DNA of 64,000 nucleotides, from assembly GCA_963854835.1 (NCBI GenBank), contig OY978525.1:6944001-7008000 (forward strand), read 5' to 3'. The stretch's first letter is position 1. Every line of letters starts with the position of its first letter. The position numbers and the translations under genes are program-made. Origin of the DNA: Megamerina dolium. Taxonomy: Eukaryota; Arthropoda; Insecta; Diptera; Megamerinidae. This document shows, piece after piece, positions 23,829 through 36,399 of this stretch. Under the pieces are notes generated by a model. The model saw nothing but the letters and a program-made list of their open reading frames with translations. It was not told the DNA's origin and searched no databases.

Positions 23829-24968
23829 GTTCCAAAAAGTCTTATTCGTGGTTTATGGCATCGCAAAGGGTCTCATTCGTGATTCTTGGCATTAAAAATG
23901 ATTTCATTCGAAGTTCTTGATTTCACAAAGGGTCTCATTCATGGTTCTTGGCACCTTAAAGGTATTCATTCATGGTTCTTGCCATCACAAAGGGTCTTAT
24001 TCGTGGTGCTTGATATCACAAAGTGTCTCATTCATGGTGCTTGGTTTCACAAAGAGTCTCATTCATGGTTCTTGGCATTACAAAGGTCTTCTATTCTTAG
24101 TTCTTGGCATCAAAAAATGGGTCTTATTCGTGGTTCTTGATATCACAAAGTGTTTCATTCACAGTCCTTGGTTTCACAAAAGGTCTCACTGATGGTTCTT
24201 GGCACCTTAAAGGTATTCATCCATAGTTTTTGCCATCACAAAGGGTCTTATTCGTGGTGCTTGATATCACAAAGTGTTTCATTCACAGTCCTTGGTTTCA
24301 CAAAGGGTTTCACTGATGGTTCTTGACACCTTAAAGGTATTCATCCATAGTTTTTGCCATCACAAAGGGTCTTATTCGTGGTGCTTGATATCACAAAGTG
24401 TCTCATTCACAGTCTTTGGTGTTACAAAGGGTCTCATTGATGGTTCTTGGCATCAGAAAAGATCTTATTCGTGGTTCTTGATATCACAAAGTCTCTTATT
24501 CACGGTCATTGCGTTCACAAAGATTCTCATTCATGGTTCTTGGTATTCAAAGGGTCTTATTCGTGGCTCTTAGCATTACGAAGGGTCTCATTCACGGATC
24601 TTGGAATGACGCAGAGTCTCATTAATGGTTTTTGGCCTCCCAAAGTACCTCATTCATGGTTCTTGGAATCATAAAAATTTTAATTCACGGTTCTTGCCAT
24701 CACAAAGGTCTTTATTCATAGCTCATGGCAATAAAAAGTGGTCATATTCGTTGTTATTGATATCACAAAGTGTCTCATTTACAATCCTTGGTTTCACAAA
24801 GGGTCTCATTAGTAGTTCTTCGCATCACGAAGGTTTTTATTCAGAGTTCTTGGTACTTCGCATCACAAATGATCCCTTTCATAGTTCTCCCCATTGCAAA
24901 TGATCTTCTTCATGGCTCTCGGTATCAAAAAGGGTTTCATTCACGGTTTTTATCAGAACAATGGGTCC
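23829..24968 (+). repeat. 31-bp minisatellite with 124-bp higher-order repeats
   Basis: About 37 units of the type GGTCTCATTCATGGTTCTTG plus a linker GCATCACAAAG. The segment 24122-24245 is repeated almost unchanged at 24246-24369 (124 bp = 4 monomers), and a 93-bp partial third copy begins at 24370. The monomer lacks stop codons in most frames, so overlapping open frames appear in all three plus frames; they follow from the repeat and are not genes. Confidence 0.9.
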
Positions 24969-24974
24969 CTTAGG

Positions 24975-27580
24975 GAACATCTTCTATGACACCTGAACCA
25001 ATAATTGGTATTAAATAATTTCCAAAAATTTATGTTCAAGATAATTTTATATTAATTTATTTTATGCTGCGAACATTGATAGAAAAAATTATTTGCAAAA
25101 ATATATATATTTCAATATCTAAAATTCAAATTTTTGCGTGTGTGTGTGTGTGCGTGTGTGTGTAAATCTCAGTAAATTTATCGCCGCATATGTGTTGCAG
25201 TACTCATCTCTTTCGATGCCTAAACATTGACCTTTCGTCGAGGGAAAACGAAATGAAGTAAACAAACCAAAACTGTATAAAAGTTGTTTTGCAGCAACCA
25301 GTTTCTTAATAGCGATGACATTGGTTACACGTAACCGTATTTGTATAATATTTTCTTTATATTTTGTTTTTTTTTTTTTACGTTTTACTTAAATGCTATT
25401 TATGTCTTTTTCAAAATTTATGGCATTTAAATTTATAGCATACATGCAATACGAATGGAATATGTCATAGTCTTTCGCCGTCTTGTCTTTCGCCTAGTAG
25501 TGCTAGTGTACAAGTATGTATGCGTGTGTATGTTTATTTAATACTAATACTTATTACATAGATATTTCTATTTATTATTACAATTGCTTTCTTTTCACGT
25601 AAAAACATCTCAGACGAATTTGTGTATCGTATCTACGATATGCAACAAAACAAAAAGGGCTCTCATCACACACACACACACACACACGCACACACCACTA
25701 TACCCCATAGGCATTTTTTGCAATCACGTTTTGCGGCATGAACAAGAAATAAGAGAAATATATTATACAAATATTTCAATTTACTATAAACATATTTACT
25801 CTCAGAGATAGATAAAAAGAGTAAAGAGAAAAACAAAGCCCCAAAATAAAAACAAATAACTAAATTTGACGTCACAAAAATGTGTAAAAAAGCACCTGTT
25901 GAATGTCTGTACTGGATGGAATGTAATCTATATGTATATGTGTGGGAGGGAAATGTGAAAATAAATGAAGGTAAACAAATAACAAAGAAATTATGTAAAT
26001 ACTTATTCACCTTAATTGTGTATAGTGATTATGAGTACGATTCTATGAAAATTAAAATGGGAGTATGGCAAGAGTGGAGTTGATATTTCAGGATAATTAA
26101 AATCTTTCTTATTAGATCATTTTAAAAATAGAAATTATGTTATTTGTACATTAATTTTTTTTAATAGGATTCCATATGAGTATTGCACTCATGAGAAATT
26201 TCAATTTTTTTTCGTACGTATGGCTTACAATGACTAAGGTTCCTAATGTATGTGCTTACCTATTCCATTTGTACAATTATGTTTTTTTTTGTGATTACTT
26301 AATTGATAAAATTCCATTCATATTTCAATAGTTATTTTAAGGAATTCAGTTGAATTTAAATTGTAATTGTATGAGTACATATTTTCCCACATAATTAAAT
26401 ATATATATTTGTATAAGCTGGTCTCCCTCATTAACTTCCCGATCGAGTCTTTTTTTACTTTTGTTTTATTTCTATTACATAATATGTACCATATGTGCAT
26501 TAGGGTGTCTGGAAAAAAATATATATTGAACTAATTATAGGACGAATCCAAATGCTTTCACAAACCAATCCAACAGACCAAGCGGTGCCGTCTCATATAT
26601 CTTCTTTATGTCTTCATATAGGGTAATTTTTTATAGCGAAAAATTTCACTTTCGATCGTGAAATTGAAGGTCTTGAAAAAAAGAAACACATCAATTAATG
26701 TCCGAATACTTTCGTGCGACTTTAAAAGCCTTGACCAAAAATTCCAATATTTCAATCTATAATTTTTCTCTAATCATGAATTCGTTGTTGTGTAAAAAAT
26801 GGAATCATTCTTCAGCTAAATTATTCCAGAAAACTTACTACGTAATGTGCCATTCAGTAAATAACTGCTAAAATATATAAGAAATATCCGAGTGGTGTCA
26901 TAACGAGAAAATTAGCAAAATTGGTCCCATACTTGCCTAAGCAAAGAAGTATTTAATGAATCCCTTTGAATTTTTCTTTATCAAATTTTCTCCCAAAGAT
27001 CTCTTAATCCTTGACTCCATCCTCTGAGGTCCAAAATTGATGAAATTTGATTAAAACATCAATTTTATAGAAGAGCTCCCCTTAGAGGTGGTGATAGGAT
27101 TTCAATTTGTTCGCAATTCATATTGATGAAATCAAATTATTGAGGTTTCTCATATATTTCATCGCTCTAGAATCGATTCCTCAACAATTAAGGGTTATGT
27201 GCTGACTTTCAGGCATTTTCAAATTAATTTTTACCTTAGGGGTATAATGTATTATATATGAAAGGTCCCATTAGTTCTTTTGTCCCAATATGTTCCCTGC
27301 AGCATTTATGGAGCTCCCTTACAAAATGTTAGTTTTTTTAATAAAAAAAAAAAAAAAATATATATTCAATTTTGCAGGCGTGATCTGAAGTTATAGCGCT
27401 TCAGAATCTTCGATAAGATGGATAGAAAAATTGGTCTTTTTTTTCTATTGTAGACGGATTGAAGTAGTCATCTGTGACGGTACTACAGAGAGCTGCAAGG
27501 AGATAACTTTCAAACAGTAACAACGATCTCACTTTCAAAAATGATTTACAACTAAATTATTCTATTTCCTTAAATACCTG
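24975..27580. other. Intergenic DNA with simple repeats
   Basis: TG repeats near 25136-25163, CA repeats near 25668-25690 and several T tracts. An ATTAGGGTGTCTGG sequence near 26501-26514 resembles the end of the element at 48 kb. From 26500 to 27500 the sequence is unclassified repeat-like DNA. No gene seen. Confidence 0.4.
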
Positions 27581-27589
27581 GCGTAGGTC

Positions 27590-27850
27590 CAGGTTTTTAA
27601 ACCAATTATCTAGGAATGTCTCAGATAACCAGAAAACCAGGCGGCTCTAAAATCGCTAATGAATCAAAGATCCTTATCAAAGTTGACCTGGAATGGTTTC
27701 AATCTTACCAAATCTCCTGCAACGGAAAACTTTATGACTCTAATATGGGTGCCGGGGCATGAAGACAACGAGACAGCAGATTTCTTGGTCAAAAAGCGCG
27801 CAAGCAGTCTTTTTGTAGGTCTACAATTCTTCAGTGATGTAAACAACAGT
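27590..27850 (+). pseudogene. RNase H fragment of a non-LTR retrotransposon
   Basis: Plus-strand reading gives SDNQ, KSLMNQRSLSKLTWNGFN, then ENFMTLIWVPGHEDNETADF. This is the second half of the same RNase H type seen at 12.7 kb (WVPGH motif). It ends where a SINE fragment begins. Confidence 0.65.
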
Positions 27851-27859
27851 TTACTTACT

Positions 27860-28045
27860 ATTCTACTTATTTCAGCGGATTCCGAACGGCAGAACATCAC
27901 GTGTGACATCACGTTTTCTGAGTTTTGTCACAGGCTCCTTTTAAAAGCTTTTCCATGACAAATTGTTACTGATTGAAGAATTGCCAATTACTTGCCGACA
28001 GATGGGTTCCGTTCAAAAAAGAAAAATCTTTTCGAAAGCATTTAT
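27860..28045 (-). mobile_element. SINE body fragment
   Basis: Minus-strand family body, including the complement of TCCGAACGGCAGAAC, TCTGAGTTTTGTCACAGG and GCCGACAGATGGGTTCCGTT. Both the tRNA-like head and the 3' end are missing. Confidence 0.7.
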
Positions 28046-28249
28046 ATGGGTGACTTAGTGTGTCAAGTGGAAAGCAAAGCCTAATCGAATAGTAGGGCAC
28101 CCAAACGGGTATGCGGTTCACGAGAGGATGTACTGACCTGATCATATTAAGGTATTGAGATGCTGTCCCTAACCTTAGTAGAAAAGATATCAAACTCTAC
28201 ACTGAACTATTAAATATATTATTGTAGACCTGAATATTTTTTTTGTGTT

Positions 28250-28770
28250 ATGTAGTCTTTACAACCGAAAATCGATTTAGGCGGAATCTAGAATGTTTCG
28301 CCGGCCCACTCTTTCCTTCGCAAGCTGGCGTCAGTTATATATTCCAAGTGCTGAAAAGTTATCCAGTACTTGGTCTTTCCACTGAAGGTTAAGTCTGCTT
28401 CTTCTGTGTCTTTCACCAGCGGGTTCCGAATATAACACCTTCTTAATCGGAGCTTGTTCTTCCATTCGCTCGACATGATCTAGCCAGCGCAGCCACTGTA
28501 TTATAATGCGCTTTATCATGTCGATGTTAGCATACAGCTTATAGAGCTTATGGTTGTACCTTATTAAATACTCGCACCAACGACTTTTATCTCGAAAACT
28601 GCGGGCATTTTCTCATCTGAGATGGAAATTGTCCAAGCTCTGGAGTCATATGTAAGGCCAGGCATAATGAGAGACTTGTAAAGAGTGGTTTTCATTTCTG
28701 GAGAGAGAGATCGACTCCCAGCTGTTAAGAAAAGTGATCCTTCGCAACATCTGATGATCATTAGCATTTA
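28250..28770 (-). mobile_element. 5'-truncated RTE-like LINE, degraded copy
   Basis: Minus-strand blocks SEMKTTLYKSLIMPGLTYDS, RAWTISISDEKM, IQWLRWLDHVERMEEQ and KKVLYSEPAGE match the C-terminal region of the LINE at 57.3 kb, with frameshifts and a deletion around the LRKIF-GGEYR segment. The 3' end (complement of CGATTTTCGGTTGTAAAG) corresponds to the short 3' UTR of the 57-kb copy. Confidence 0.85.
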
Positions 28771-28774
28771 ATAA

Positions 28775-29990
28775 AAAAATGGGTCTAGAAAGTGACGATT
28801 TCTGGAAAAAGCGAAATATGTTGGGATTATAAATCCCAATCAGCACAATTGTTGCAAAGCAGTCTAAGGCGAATTGCTTTCTGCCTTCGTATGGGTCACC
28901 ATAATATGCGAATATAAATGACGATGATTTCATTAAATAATTTCATTACATAATAATATTGAATTGAAAATAGTATTTCAATCAGATGCATATAACTGTG
29001 TTCGAATAAAAGAAAAAGGCGCAAAAAAATCAATGAACAACTCGTTCGGAAAAATTAAAAATGTGAGAGAGTATAAAAATTGACATATTTGACAGTAATA
29101 ATAAGAGTGGGACCACTCACTTCAATATCACTTTACCATAACAAAACAGAGCACAAATGAATGCATATACTGAAATGCTTCCTTCCTCATGAAAATCATT
29201 TATATTACCGATTTTACTGTAGTGTATTTTGATCATGATCATGATAATGATGATGATGATGATGATGATGATGATAATGCTGAAGCATAAGAAAGAAGGA
29301 AAACAATGTTGACAGAAATAAAAAAAAATAATCAGAGCAACTTTTTCAATATATTGCGTGGACAACAGCAGTAATGTCGTTGTTTGTCTGTTTGTTTGTA
29401 TGTATGCAAGTATGATTAACATTTTACAATTCAGAATGCCTTTTATATTGTCCATAAGTATAAATATAAATACGCAATGCATTAATGTAAAAGATGACAA
29501 GCCTGCTAGCAAGTCAGGCAAAATTTTTGCAAAAGACGTTTCTTATATTTATGGACATAAAAATGTCTGTACACACACACACACACAGACGAACTGAATG
29601 GTGATCTGAATGTGTATGGTGAACGCAGGAAGTAGGAAATGATATATTTTATTGTTACGCTTTTGTTTTGGTCATTTATTTAATATAAACATTTTATAAT
29701 TTTTTTTTTTGTATAATTTCTGTAACATTAAAAATTAACTGCGTGCAAGTACGTTTTGACAGTTTAATTATTTTTCAATAATAATTAACTATTATTATTT
29801 ACAATTTATGAAATATATAGTAATAATAGCTAAAATGTTGTAGTATTAACTTCTTAAAATTCATTCATTTTCATTCAATGATGATGCTATTTGGTTCTTG
29901 TTATTTAACTTATAAAAATAATTGAATCAAAATTATGATAATTATAGTGAAAGATTTTAATTTTTCCCCATAATAACATATAGCAAATTA
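28775..29990. other. Intergenic DNA with simple repeats
   Basis: (GAT)n near 29247-29275 and CA repeats near 29571-29588; otherwise AT-rich. No supported gene. Confidence 0.45.
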
Positions 29991-29997
29991 AAGGTTA

Positions 29998-31243
29998 CGA
30001 AGGCGGTCCCAGAACTACCCAACCTAACAAAGAAAACACAAAAAATTTGGGAAAATTTTTCTTTATTCCTCAACATAACTAATCTCCTTTTAGTTCTATA
30101 CACTTTTCCCAGCGATAGCATCTATAGCTTCGATACCCTGTTTATAGTATGAACTCTGTAGCTCATTAAAATAGCCATCTACCGCAGACTCCATCTCTTC
30201 ATTGTTGGCAAATCTTCTATCACCAAGCCATTTTTTCAAATTTGAAAATAGAAAATAATGTGAATGAGCTAAATCTGGCGAATAAGGTGCATGCTGAAGC
30301 AATTCGAGCTTTAACTCATTGATTTTGGCCATCGTAATAGCGGATCTGTGCATTGTTTTGATGAAACAACACTTTCTTTTTCGCCAAATGCGGCATTTTT
30401 TCTTTAATTTCATCACTTAGCATAATACTTGCCGTTGATTGTTTTTCCATTTTGAAGATAATCAATAAAAATTATCCCACGTGCATCCCAAAAAAAAAAA
30501 AAAAACCGACGCCATAATCTTGCCTGCAGATGGAACTTCGTCTTCGCTTTCTTTGGACACGATTCTCCTCTTTCAGTCCACTATTTTGACTGCTCCTTTG
30601 TCTCAGGTGTAAAGTGTCTCATTCATGGTTACGAATCGATGCAAAAACTCGGCTTTATTACTGTAAAACATCGTCAAACACTCTATAGAAACATCTTCAC
30701 GACGTAGTTTTTGTTCTATTGTGAGCAAAGGCGGCACACATCTTACACACAACTTTTTCATCTCCAAATTTTCGGTCAATATACGATGTATAGCACTTTT
30801 TGAAATGCCTGTAATTTCACCTAGTTCACGCACCTTCAGCCGGCTATCATCCAATATTATTTTGTAGATTTTCTTAACCGTTCCTGGCGTGGTCACCTCA
30901 ATTGGTCGACCACTATGGTGTTCGTCTTGGCAGTCTCGTTTAAACTCTGCTAACCAATTTTTTATGGTCGTAAACAAAGGAGCAGACTCCCCCAGAGTAG
31001 AATCTAGTTTGACCTTAATATTCGTTGTACTGAGACTTTTCAAATGAAAGTATTGAATTACACAATGGTGACCAATTTTTTGCATGTTTACAAATTCACT
31101 GAGGTCGTTAATTTTCGATGGCTCAAAAAAAAAAAAAACTACTGAACAATGTGGCGAATTGAAACTTAAAAGATATGTATTACTTTTCACCAAAGTAAGC
31201 CCCCATCCATATGTCAGGTCGGATAGTTCTGGGACCGCCCTCG
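29998..31243 (-). mobile_element. Structurally complete mariner element, transposase dead
   Basis: 28-bp terminal inverted repeats at 29998-30025 and 31216-31243 share GGCGGTCCCAGAACTA, with three mismatches overall, and are flanked by TA on both sides (29996-29997 and 31244-31245). The 1246-bp length is typical of mariners. The minus-strand transposase pieces include NWLAEFKRDCQDEHHSGRP, KVRELGEITGISKSAIHRIL, RFVTMNETLYT and LLQHAPYSPDLAHSHYFLF then KKWLGDRR. All three expected catalytic Asp positions are changed: VTMNE has Asn for Asp, HQNNA has Asn, and AHSHY has His. Frameshifts are also present. Confidence 0.92.
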
Positions 31244-31419
31244 TAAATAGTGCAAAAAGACGATTCCATTTGATTTCAATTTTCGTTTATTTATTATTAT
31301 TTTTTTTTTTTTTTTGTTGTGTATCGTGAAATACAATTCAATAATTAAATGATTCGTAAATGAATGATTTTCCAGCAATACAACGATACGATACGACACA
31401 ATGATATATACAGGGTTGG

Positions 31420-32005
31420 GCGATTGAAGTGTTACCTACTCAAGCGACCATATTTTCTTTGTGTGAAATTATTTTTTATTGATTCAAATTACAAAAATTG
31501 TGAAATTAATCAAAATTAAAAAAATCGACTCACTCTAGCTGGATGTGGTCAGCTTTTGCCTTGACTATGGCCTTCAAATGGTTAAAAATTGTGTTGCATG
31601 CTTAACAAATGTGATCTTCCGGCATTCTGGTCCATCCCCGAACAATGGCTTTCTTCAGCGCATTCATACTGGCATATTTTTAACTCCTCACCTTGCTCTC
31701 CAAAATGGCCCAGATGGAATAGTCCATCGGATTTGCATCGAGCGAATTCGAATGCCATTGTGTGGACGAAATGAAGTGTGGAAAATGATGTCTTAACCAT
31801 TCTTTGTTCACACGAATTTTAGGAGATGGTGTCGAGTCTTGTGGGAACGTCCATGGTTGCCATGGTGCCCTCAGCTCTAAAGCAAATTCCAAAACATTTT
31901 CCTGATAATAAGTCGCATTGACTTTGACATTAGGTACAATGAAAACGATTGGAGTGTGTCCATCGGCGGTCACAGCTGCCCATGCCATTAATTGAGATGG
32001 AAAAT
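31420..32005 (-). mobile_element. maT-type (DD37D) mariner fragment, C-terminal half
   Basis: The minus-strand frame 31988-31680 reads MAWAAVTADGHTPIVFIVPN, KVNATYYQENVLEF, then NPMDYSIWAILESKV. Between the second Asp (FPQDSTPS) and the last (NPMDY) there are 37 residues, as in maT elements. The 3' end retains CAGGGTTGGGCGATTGAAGT near 31411, a TIR-like terminus next to TA. The N-terminal half is missing. Its counterpart, an N-terminal half of the same general type, is at 53.2-54.1 kb. Confidence 0.8.
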
Positions 32006-32009
32006 TACT

Positions 32010-32860
32010 TCACGTGGCCATTTGTACACTCAGTGCGTTCATTTAAGTAAGCACGATCATTTTGAGAGTTTATGAACTGCTCAGAAACTCTCTCTCTCTC
32101 TTAGCTTCACAGTTCAAGGTGGACCATAGCTTCATCAACAACTCTTCTCCAGTTTGTTCTCTCCCTCGCTTTCTCTCTCCAATTTCGAACATTCATCGTA
32201 TTCAGGTCTGTTTCTACATACTTAAGCCATCTTTTTCTAATCAATAGGATTATCTGTGAGTGGCTTTTAGATCAAAATAATTTTTTTCAAAAATACAATA
32301 CTTTTCAATCTCAAAAATGTGCCCAAACGATTTACAGAGTTTAATAAATACTGCCCTGAATGTAGTCACACAACCTATTTGAATATATGCATTTATGTTC
32401 GACTGGTCCTTATATGTATGTATATGAGTAGTGTATGTATATTTTAATTTGAAGAACAAATTGATTGATTAAGCATGCAAAAAATATACAAGGGCAACAC
32501 ACATATACAATACAACGCAACAAAAGCAATGCCAATAACACTTACACATACTATACTCTTACAAACATTTATACATTATACATACACCTATGCACCTATA
32601 TGGAATAATGTATGGTACAATAATATAACTTTAGTTAAATGAGTGCTTCAATTATTCGTATTTATTGAACCGTATATACAACTTTTGTATTGCTTTCATA
32701 TAGGTTGGTGCACAACATACATTCTTATTATAGGAAATATATTTTTGTATATGTATTTGTGCATAGACTTTTGTAAGTAAAAATGTCACAATAAAGTCCT
32801 CTTCCGTATCAAAAAAAAAAAAAAAAATAAATAAAAAAAATCTCCTTACAGTCGGCTGGG
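32010..32860. other. Intergenic DNA
   Basis: (CT)n near 32089-32101 and AT-rich sequence with scattered TATG repeats. No gene seen. Confidence 0.45.
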
Positions 32861-32867
32861 GCCGACC

Positions 32868-34547
32868 AAACTATACCCTGCATATGTAGATTTATATATA
32901 AAAAGTTTACTCGAATATCCAACTTTTCTTTTATTTCCACTTTTCGAGAAACAATTTTTGCATATACTACTAATTTACACCCGAAATATGGTTGACTTTG
33001 ACGAAGTAAAAGGATTTTAAGATAATTCCGAGGCTTAGTATGGAAGCTATATAAAAAGTGGGCGTGGCTTACCACTTTCTAGTAAATTCAATTAATTTTT
33101 CAATGTTAATCCACACCTTAAATTTGGTGTCCTACGTTGAATAGTTTCTAAGTTATGGTGGTTAACATTTTTGTTTAATTTCCTCAACTTTGTATGGGAG
33201 CCCCAATAAGAAGTGGGCGTGGTACGCTGATTTTTTGCCAGATTATTTCCGACTACCATATTAACCTAAGTGTTAATTATGATTGTTCTAGACAGAAGGA
33301 TGCAGAAGTTACAGCTGTTTCAATTTAAAATTTCTATGGGGGCTACGATAAACAGTTGGCGTGGTGCACCCATTTCTTGTGAGTTTAATTGCTTGTACAA
33401 TACTAATCCATACCTTAAATCTCGTTGTCCTAGCCTAAATGGTTTGTAAGCTATGGAGCTTACAATTTTAGTTTAATTCCCACGACTTTGTATGGGAGAC
33501 CCATGAAGGAGTAGGCCTGGCGCACTGATTTTCTGCCAGATTTTTGCCGACTACGATATTAATTTAAGTATCAATTATGGTTATTCTAGACAGAAGATTG
33601 CCGAAGTTACAGCTGTTTCAATTTAAAATTTGTATGGGGGCTACAATAAACAGTGGGCGTGGTGCGCCCATTTTCTGTAAGCCTAGTTGCTCGTACAATA
33701 CTAATCCATAACTTAAATCTCGTTGTCCTAGGCTAAATGGTTTGTAAGCTATGGAGCTTAAAATTTTAGTTTGATTCCCTCGACTTTGTATGGGAGACTC
33801 ATGAAGGAGTGGGCGTGGCACACTGATTTTCTGCCAGATTTTTACCGACTACGATATTAATTTAAGTGTCAATTATAGTTATTCTAGACACAAGATTGCC
33901 GAAGTTACAGCAGTTTCAATTTAAAAGAAGTACATACACTTTGTATGAGAGCTACGCTAAAAAGTAGGCGTGGCTCAACCACTTTTGGCTAGGTTATATA
34001 GTAGTATAATATAAGTCTATGTGCCAAATATTGTTGTCCCAAGTGGTATATTATGTGAGTTATAGCAAGTTAAAGATTTTGAAAATTTCGAGGTTAGTCG
34101 CTTTGAATGCTTGGTGTGGGCGTGGTTATTGACCGATCATGCCCAATATCAATCCCCTCCGTACCCTTGGATCATAGGTTACTTGTGCCAAATTTCATCG
34201 AAATAGCTCAATATTTACTCAAGTTATCGTGCGAACCAGCCAGGTGACAGACAGACGGACGGACGGACGGACGGACGGACGGACGGACGGACGGACGGAC
34301 GGACATCGTTAAATCGAAAATTTAATCGACGCTGATCACGAATATATATCTATGTCTATATCTCCGGAGATTCCTTCACGGACGGACGGACGGACGGACG
34401 GACGGACGGACATCGTTAAATCGAAAATTTAATCGACGCTGATCACGAATATATATCTATGTTTATATCTCCGGAGATTCCTTCAAGTGGACACAAACAT
34501 CTGACCGAAATGAATATACCATGCATATTGCATTATGCAGGGTATAA
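32868..34547 (+). mobile_element. TATACCC-ended element with internal ~150/300-bp repeats
   Basis: The left end reads TATACCCTGCATA (about 32871) and the right end ATTATGCAGGGTATA (about 34532-34546), an inverted pair with a small hairpin just inside the right end. Inside, GTGGGCGTGG or a close variant recurs about every 150 bp (near 33059, 33212, 33354, 33510, 33653, 33809, 33964 and 34115). Two alternating subtypes form ~300-bp higher-order units, and TTTGTATGGGAG precedes most of them. A (GGAC)n microsatellite near 34250-34303 and again near 34378-34410 is part of a 107-bp duplication. No transposase frame. Confidence 0.7.
34304..34485 (+). repeat. 107-bp tandem duplication with GGAC microsatellite
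   Basis: CATCGTTAAATCG starts at 34304 and again at 34411. Each copy continues through GACGCTGATCACG to TCCGGAGATTCCTTCA and is preceded by a (GGAC)n run. The copies are almost identical, so the duplication is recent. Confidence 0.9.
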
Positions 34548-34558
34548 ATATATATATA

Positions 34559-35303
34559 AGGTGTAGTAAAAAGAAGTCCATTATTTTTCCAATAGATGGG
34601 TTTAAGGATGCCACAAGAGTTAACGCAAAAAAATCTCATGGGACGAATTTCCATCGGTGAATCGCTGCTGAATCACAACAAAATCGATCCATTTCTGAAG
34701 CAGGTGATGAAAAGTGGGTCACTTACGAAAACGTCAAGCGAAAACGGTCATCGTTGAATCGCAGTGAGCCTGCACAAACGGTTGCCAAGCCTGGATTGAC
34801 GGCCAGAAAGGCTTTGCTACGTATTTGTTGGGATTGACAGGGAATCATCTACTATAAGGTGCTCCTTTACGTCAAAACTCTTAATTCGGACCTGTACTGT
34901 CAACAATTCGATCGTCTGAAGGAAACAATCGCCCAGGAGCGTCCAGCTTTTACCAATAGAAGAGGCATTGTGTTCTATCAGGCCACACACATCGATATTG
35001 ACTCGTCAAAATCTCCGCTAGCTTGGTTGGGAGGTTCTTATGCATCTATCTTATAGTCCGGACCTGGCACCAATGTTCCTGTTTATGGCGAATGATTTTG
35101 CTGGTGAAAAATTCGCCTTAAGAGAAGCTTGTAAAAATCGACAGTCTCAGTTTTTTGCCAATAGGTCCGAGGGTTTCTATGAGAGTGGCATTATGCAATT
35201 ACCTTGAAAATGGCAACATGTTATCGAACAAAACGGTACTATGCTATGCTTAAAAAAACCTTCAATTTAATGCAAAAATAATGGATTTCTTTTTACTAGA
35301 CCT
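34559..35303 (+). mobile_element. Internally deleted mariner (cecropia/Hsmar1-like)
   Basis: 30-bp terminal inverted repeats at 34559-34588 and 35274-35303 (shared core TAGTAAAAAGAA and TCCATTATTTTT, two mismatches), each flanked by TA. The element is only 745 bp. The left TIR runs almost directly into a reading that matches the WVPHELTQKNLMGR region, so the leader and the first ~110 residues of transposase are deleted. Downstream pieces are DEKWVTYENVKRKRSS, LNSDLYCQQFDRLKETIAQE and HYSPDLAP-like sequence. The second catalytic Asp is Ala (VFYQATH), and the last is lost. Confidence 0.9.
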
Positions 35304-35304
35304 T

Positions 35305-36395
35305 ATTTATATTATTTGCTTAAATTCATTTGTGTATAAAATGGCAGCAATTAAAAATATTTTCACATTAATACGGTGCTTGTATGTATGTGTATGAAAC
35401 AATTATTAATACAAAATAGCTACAAGTGTTTTCAAAAAATAAATTCCCTGAAATTCACTGTAGGTATTTATGAAGGCACTCCCAATTAACATTTAAGTCG
35501 ATTAAATTGTTAATTTAGGTAAATTTAAATAGATGGTTAATTTTTTTTTTTAACAAAATTTTGAATTTATTAAATATTAAATATTTATAAATTGATTCAA
35601 GTGAATTATAGCATATACCTGAAGATAACCATTAAGTCAATTTGATATGAAATCTGAAATGAAATTGGAAATATTGTTACTGCATGATTACTTTGGTTAT
35701 GTGAAATATTTTGTTATATCTTAGAATTTATTTTCGTGAAAATTTCCAAGATTAAATCTACATGAGGCCATGTGAATTAATTTTTGATTGCATACATAAA
35801 TATTGAAATTGATTAGAATTTGACAGAAATCATAAATAATATACCAACTATTGTTACGCTATCGTTAATATTTAATCGAATGATTGAACCATGATTTTTT
35901 CTCCAAATTAATGACAATGCTGGAGCATCAGTCCGAGCAATACCGCCTAAGGAGACGATTGTCGTAGGCGACACTGCGACCTAAAAGGTCTTTTGTATCT
36001 AAGGAGACGATAGAGTCACTTAGTTGCAAACTAAGCAACAATATGTAGCTTATTCATGGAATTTGATACAATCATTATCTCTTCATTTCACTGATAAAAT
36101 ACCCATTTGCCAAAGCATCGTTTCGTTTCTGATGAAAATGTGAAAAATGACTAAATGACTTGAAGCTTAAAATTTGTTGAAGCATTTAGGAATTCCTTGA
36201 AAAATTTGAAGATATATTTATATATTTAATTTTTACTATTTTTGAATAATAACAGATTAATTTTTATAAAAAAAAAATATACGGTTACTTAGTATTACAC
36301 CTTGCTATACCAAACATGCCCCACATTGGCAATTTATTGTGAATAAAAATTTCTAAAAGAATTCTCTAATATCAGTGTCTTAGTGTCACAGTGTT
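35305..36395. other. AT-rich intergenic DNA
   Basis: Contains a small direct repeat (AAGGAGACGAT at about 35949 and 36000) with adjoining hairpin potential. No gene seen. Confidence 0.45.
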
Positions 36396-36399
36396 CTCT

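Noticed and set aside
23829..24968. CRISPR-like array of ~31-bp units
   Set aside because: Units are directly adjacent with no spacers, and the context is an animal genome.
23886..24973. Several overlapping 75-99-codon frames
   Set aside because: Generated by a stop-poor 31-bp minisatellite whose period is not a multiple of three, so frames rotate.
34250..34410. Regulatory role for (GGAC)n runs
   Set aside because: Explained as the microsatellite internal to a TIR-ended element plus a local duplication.
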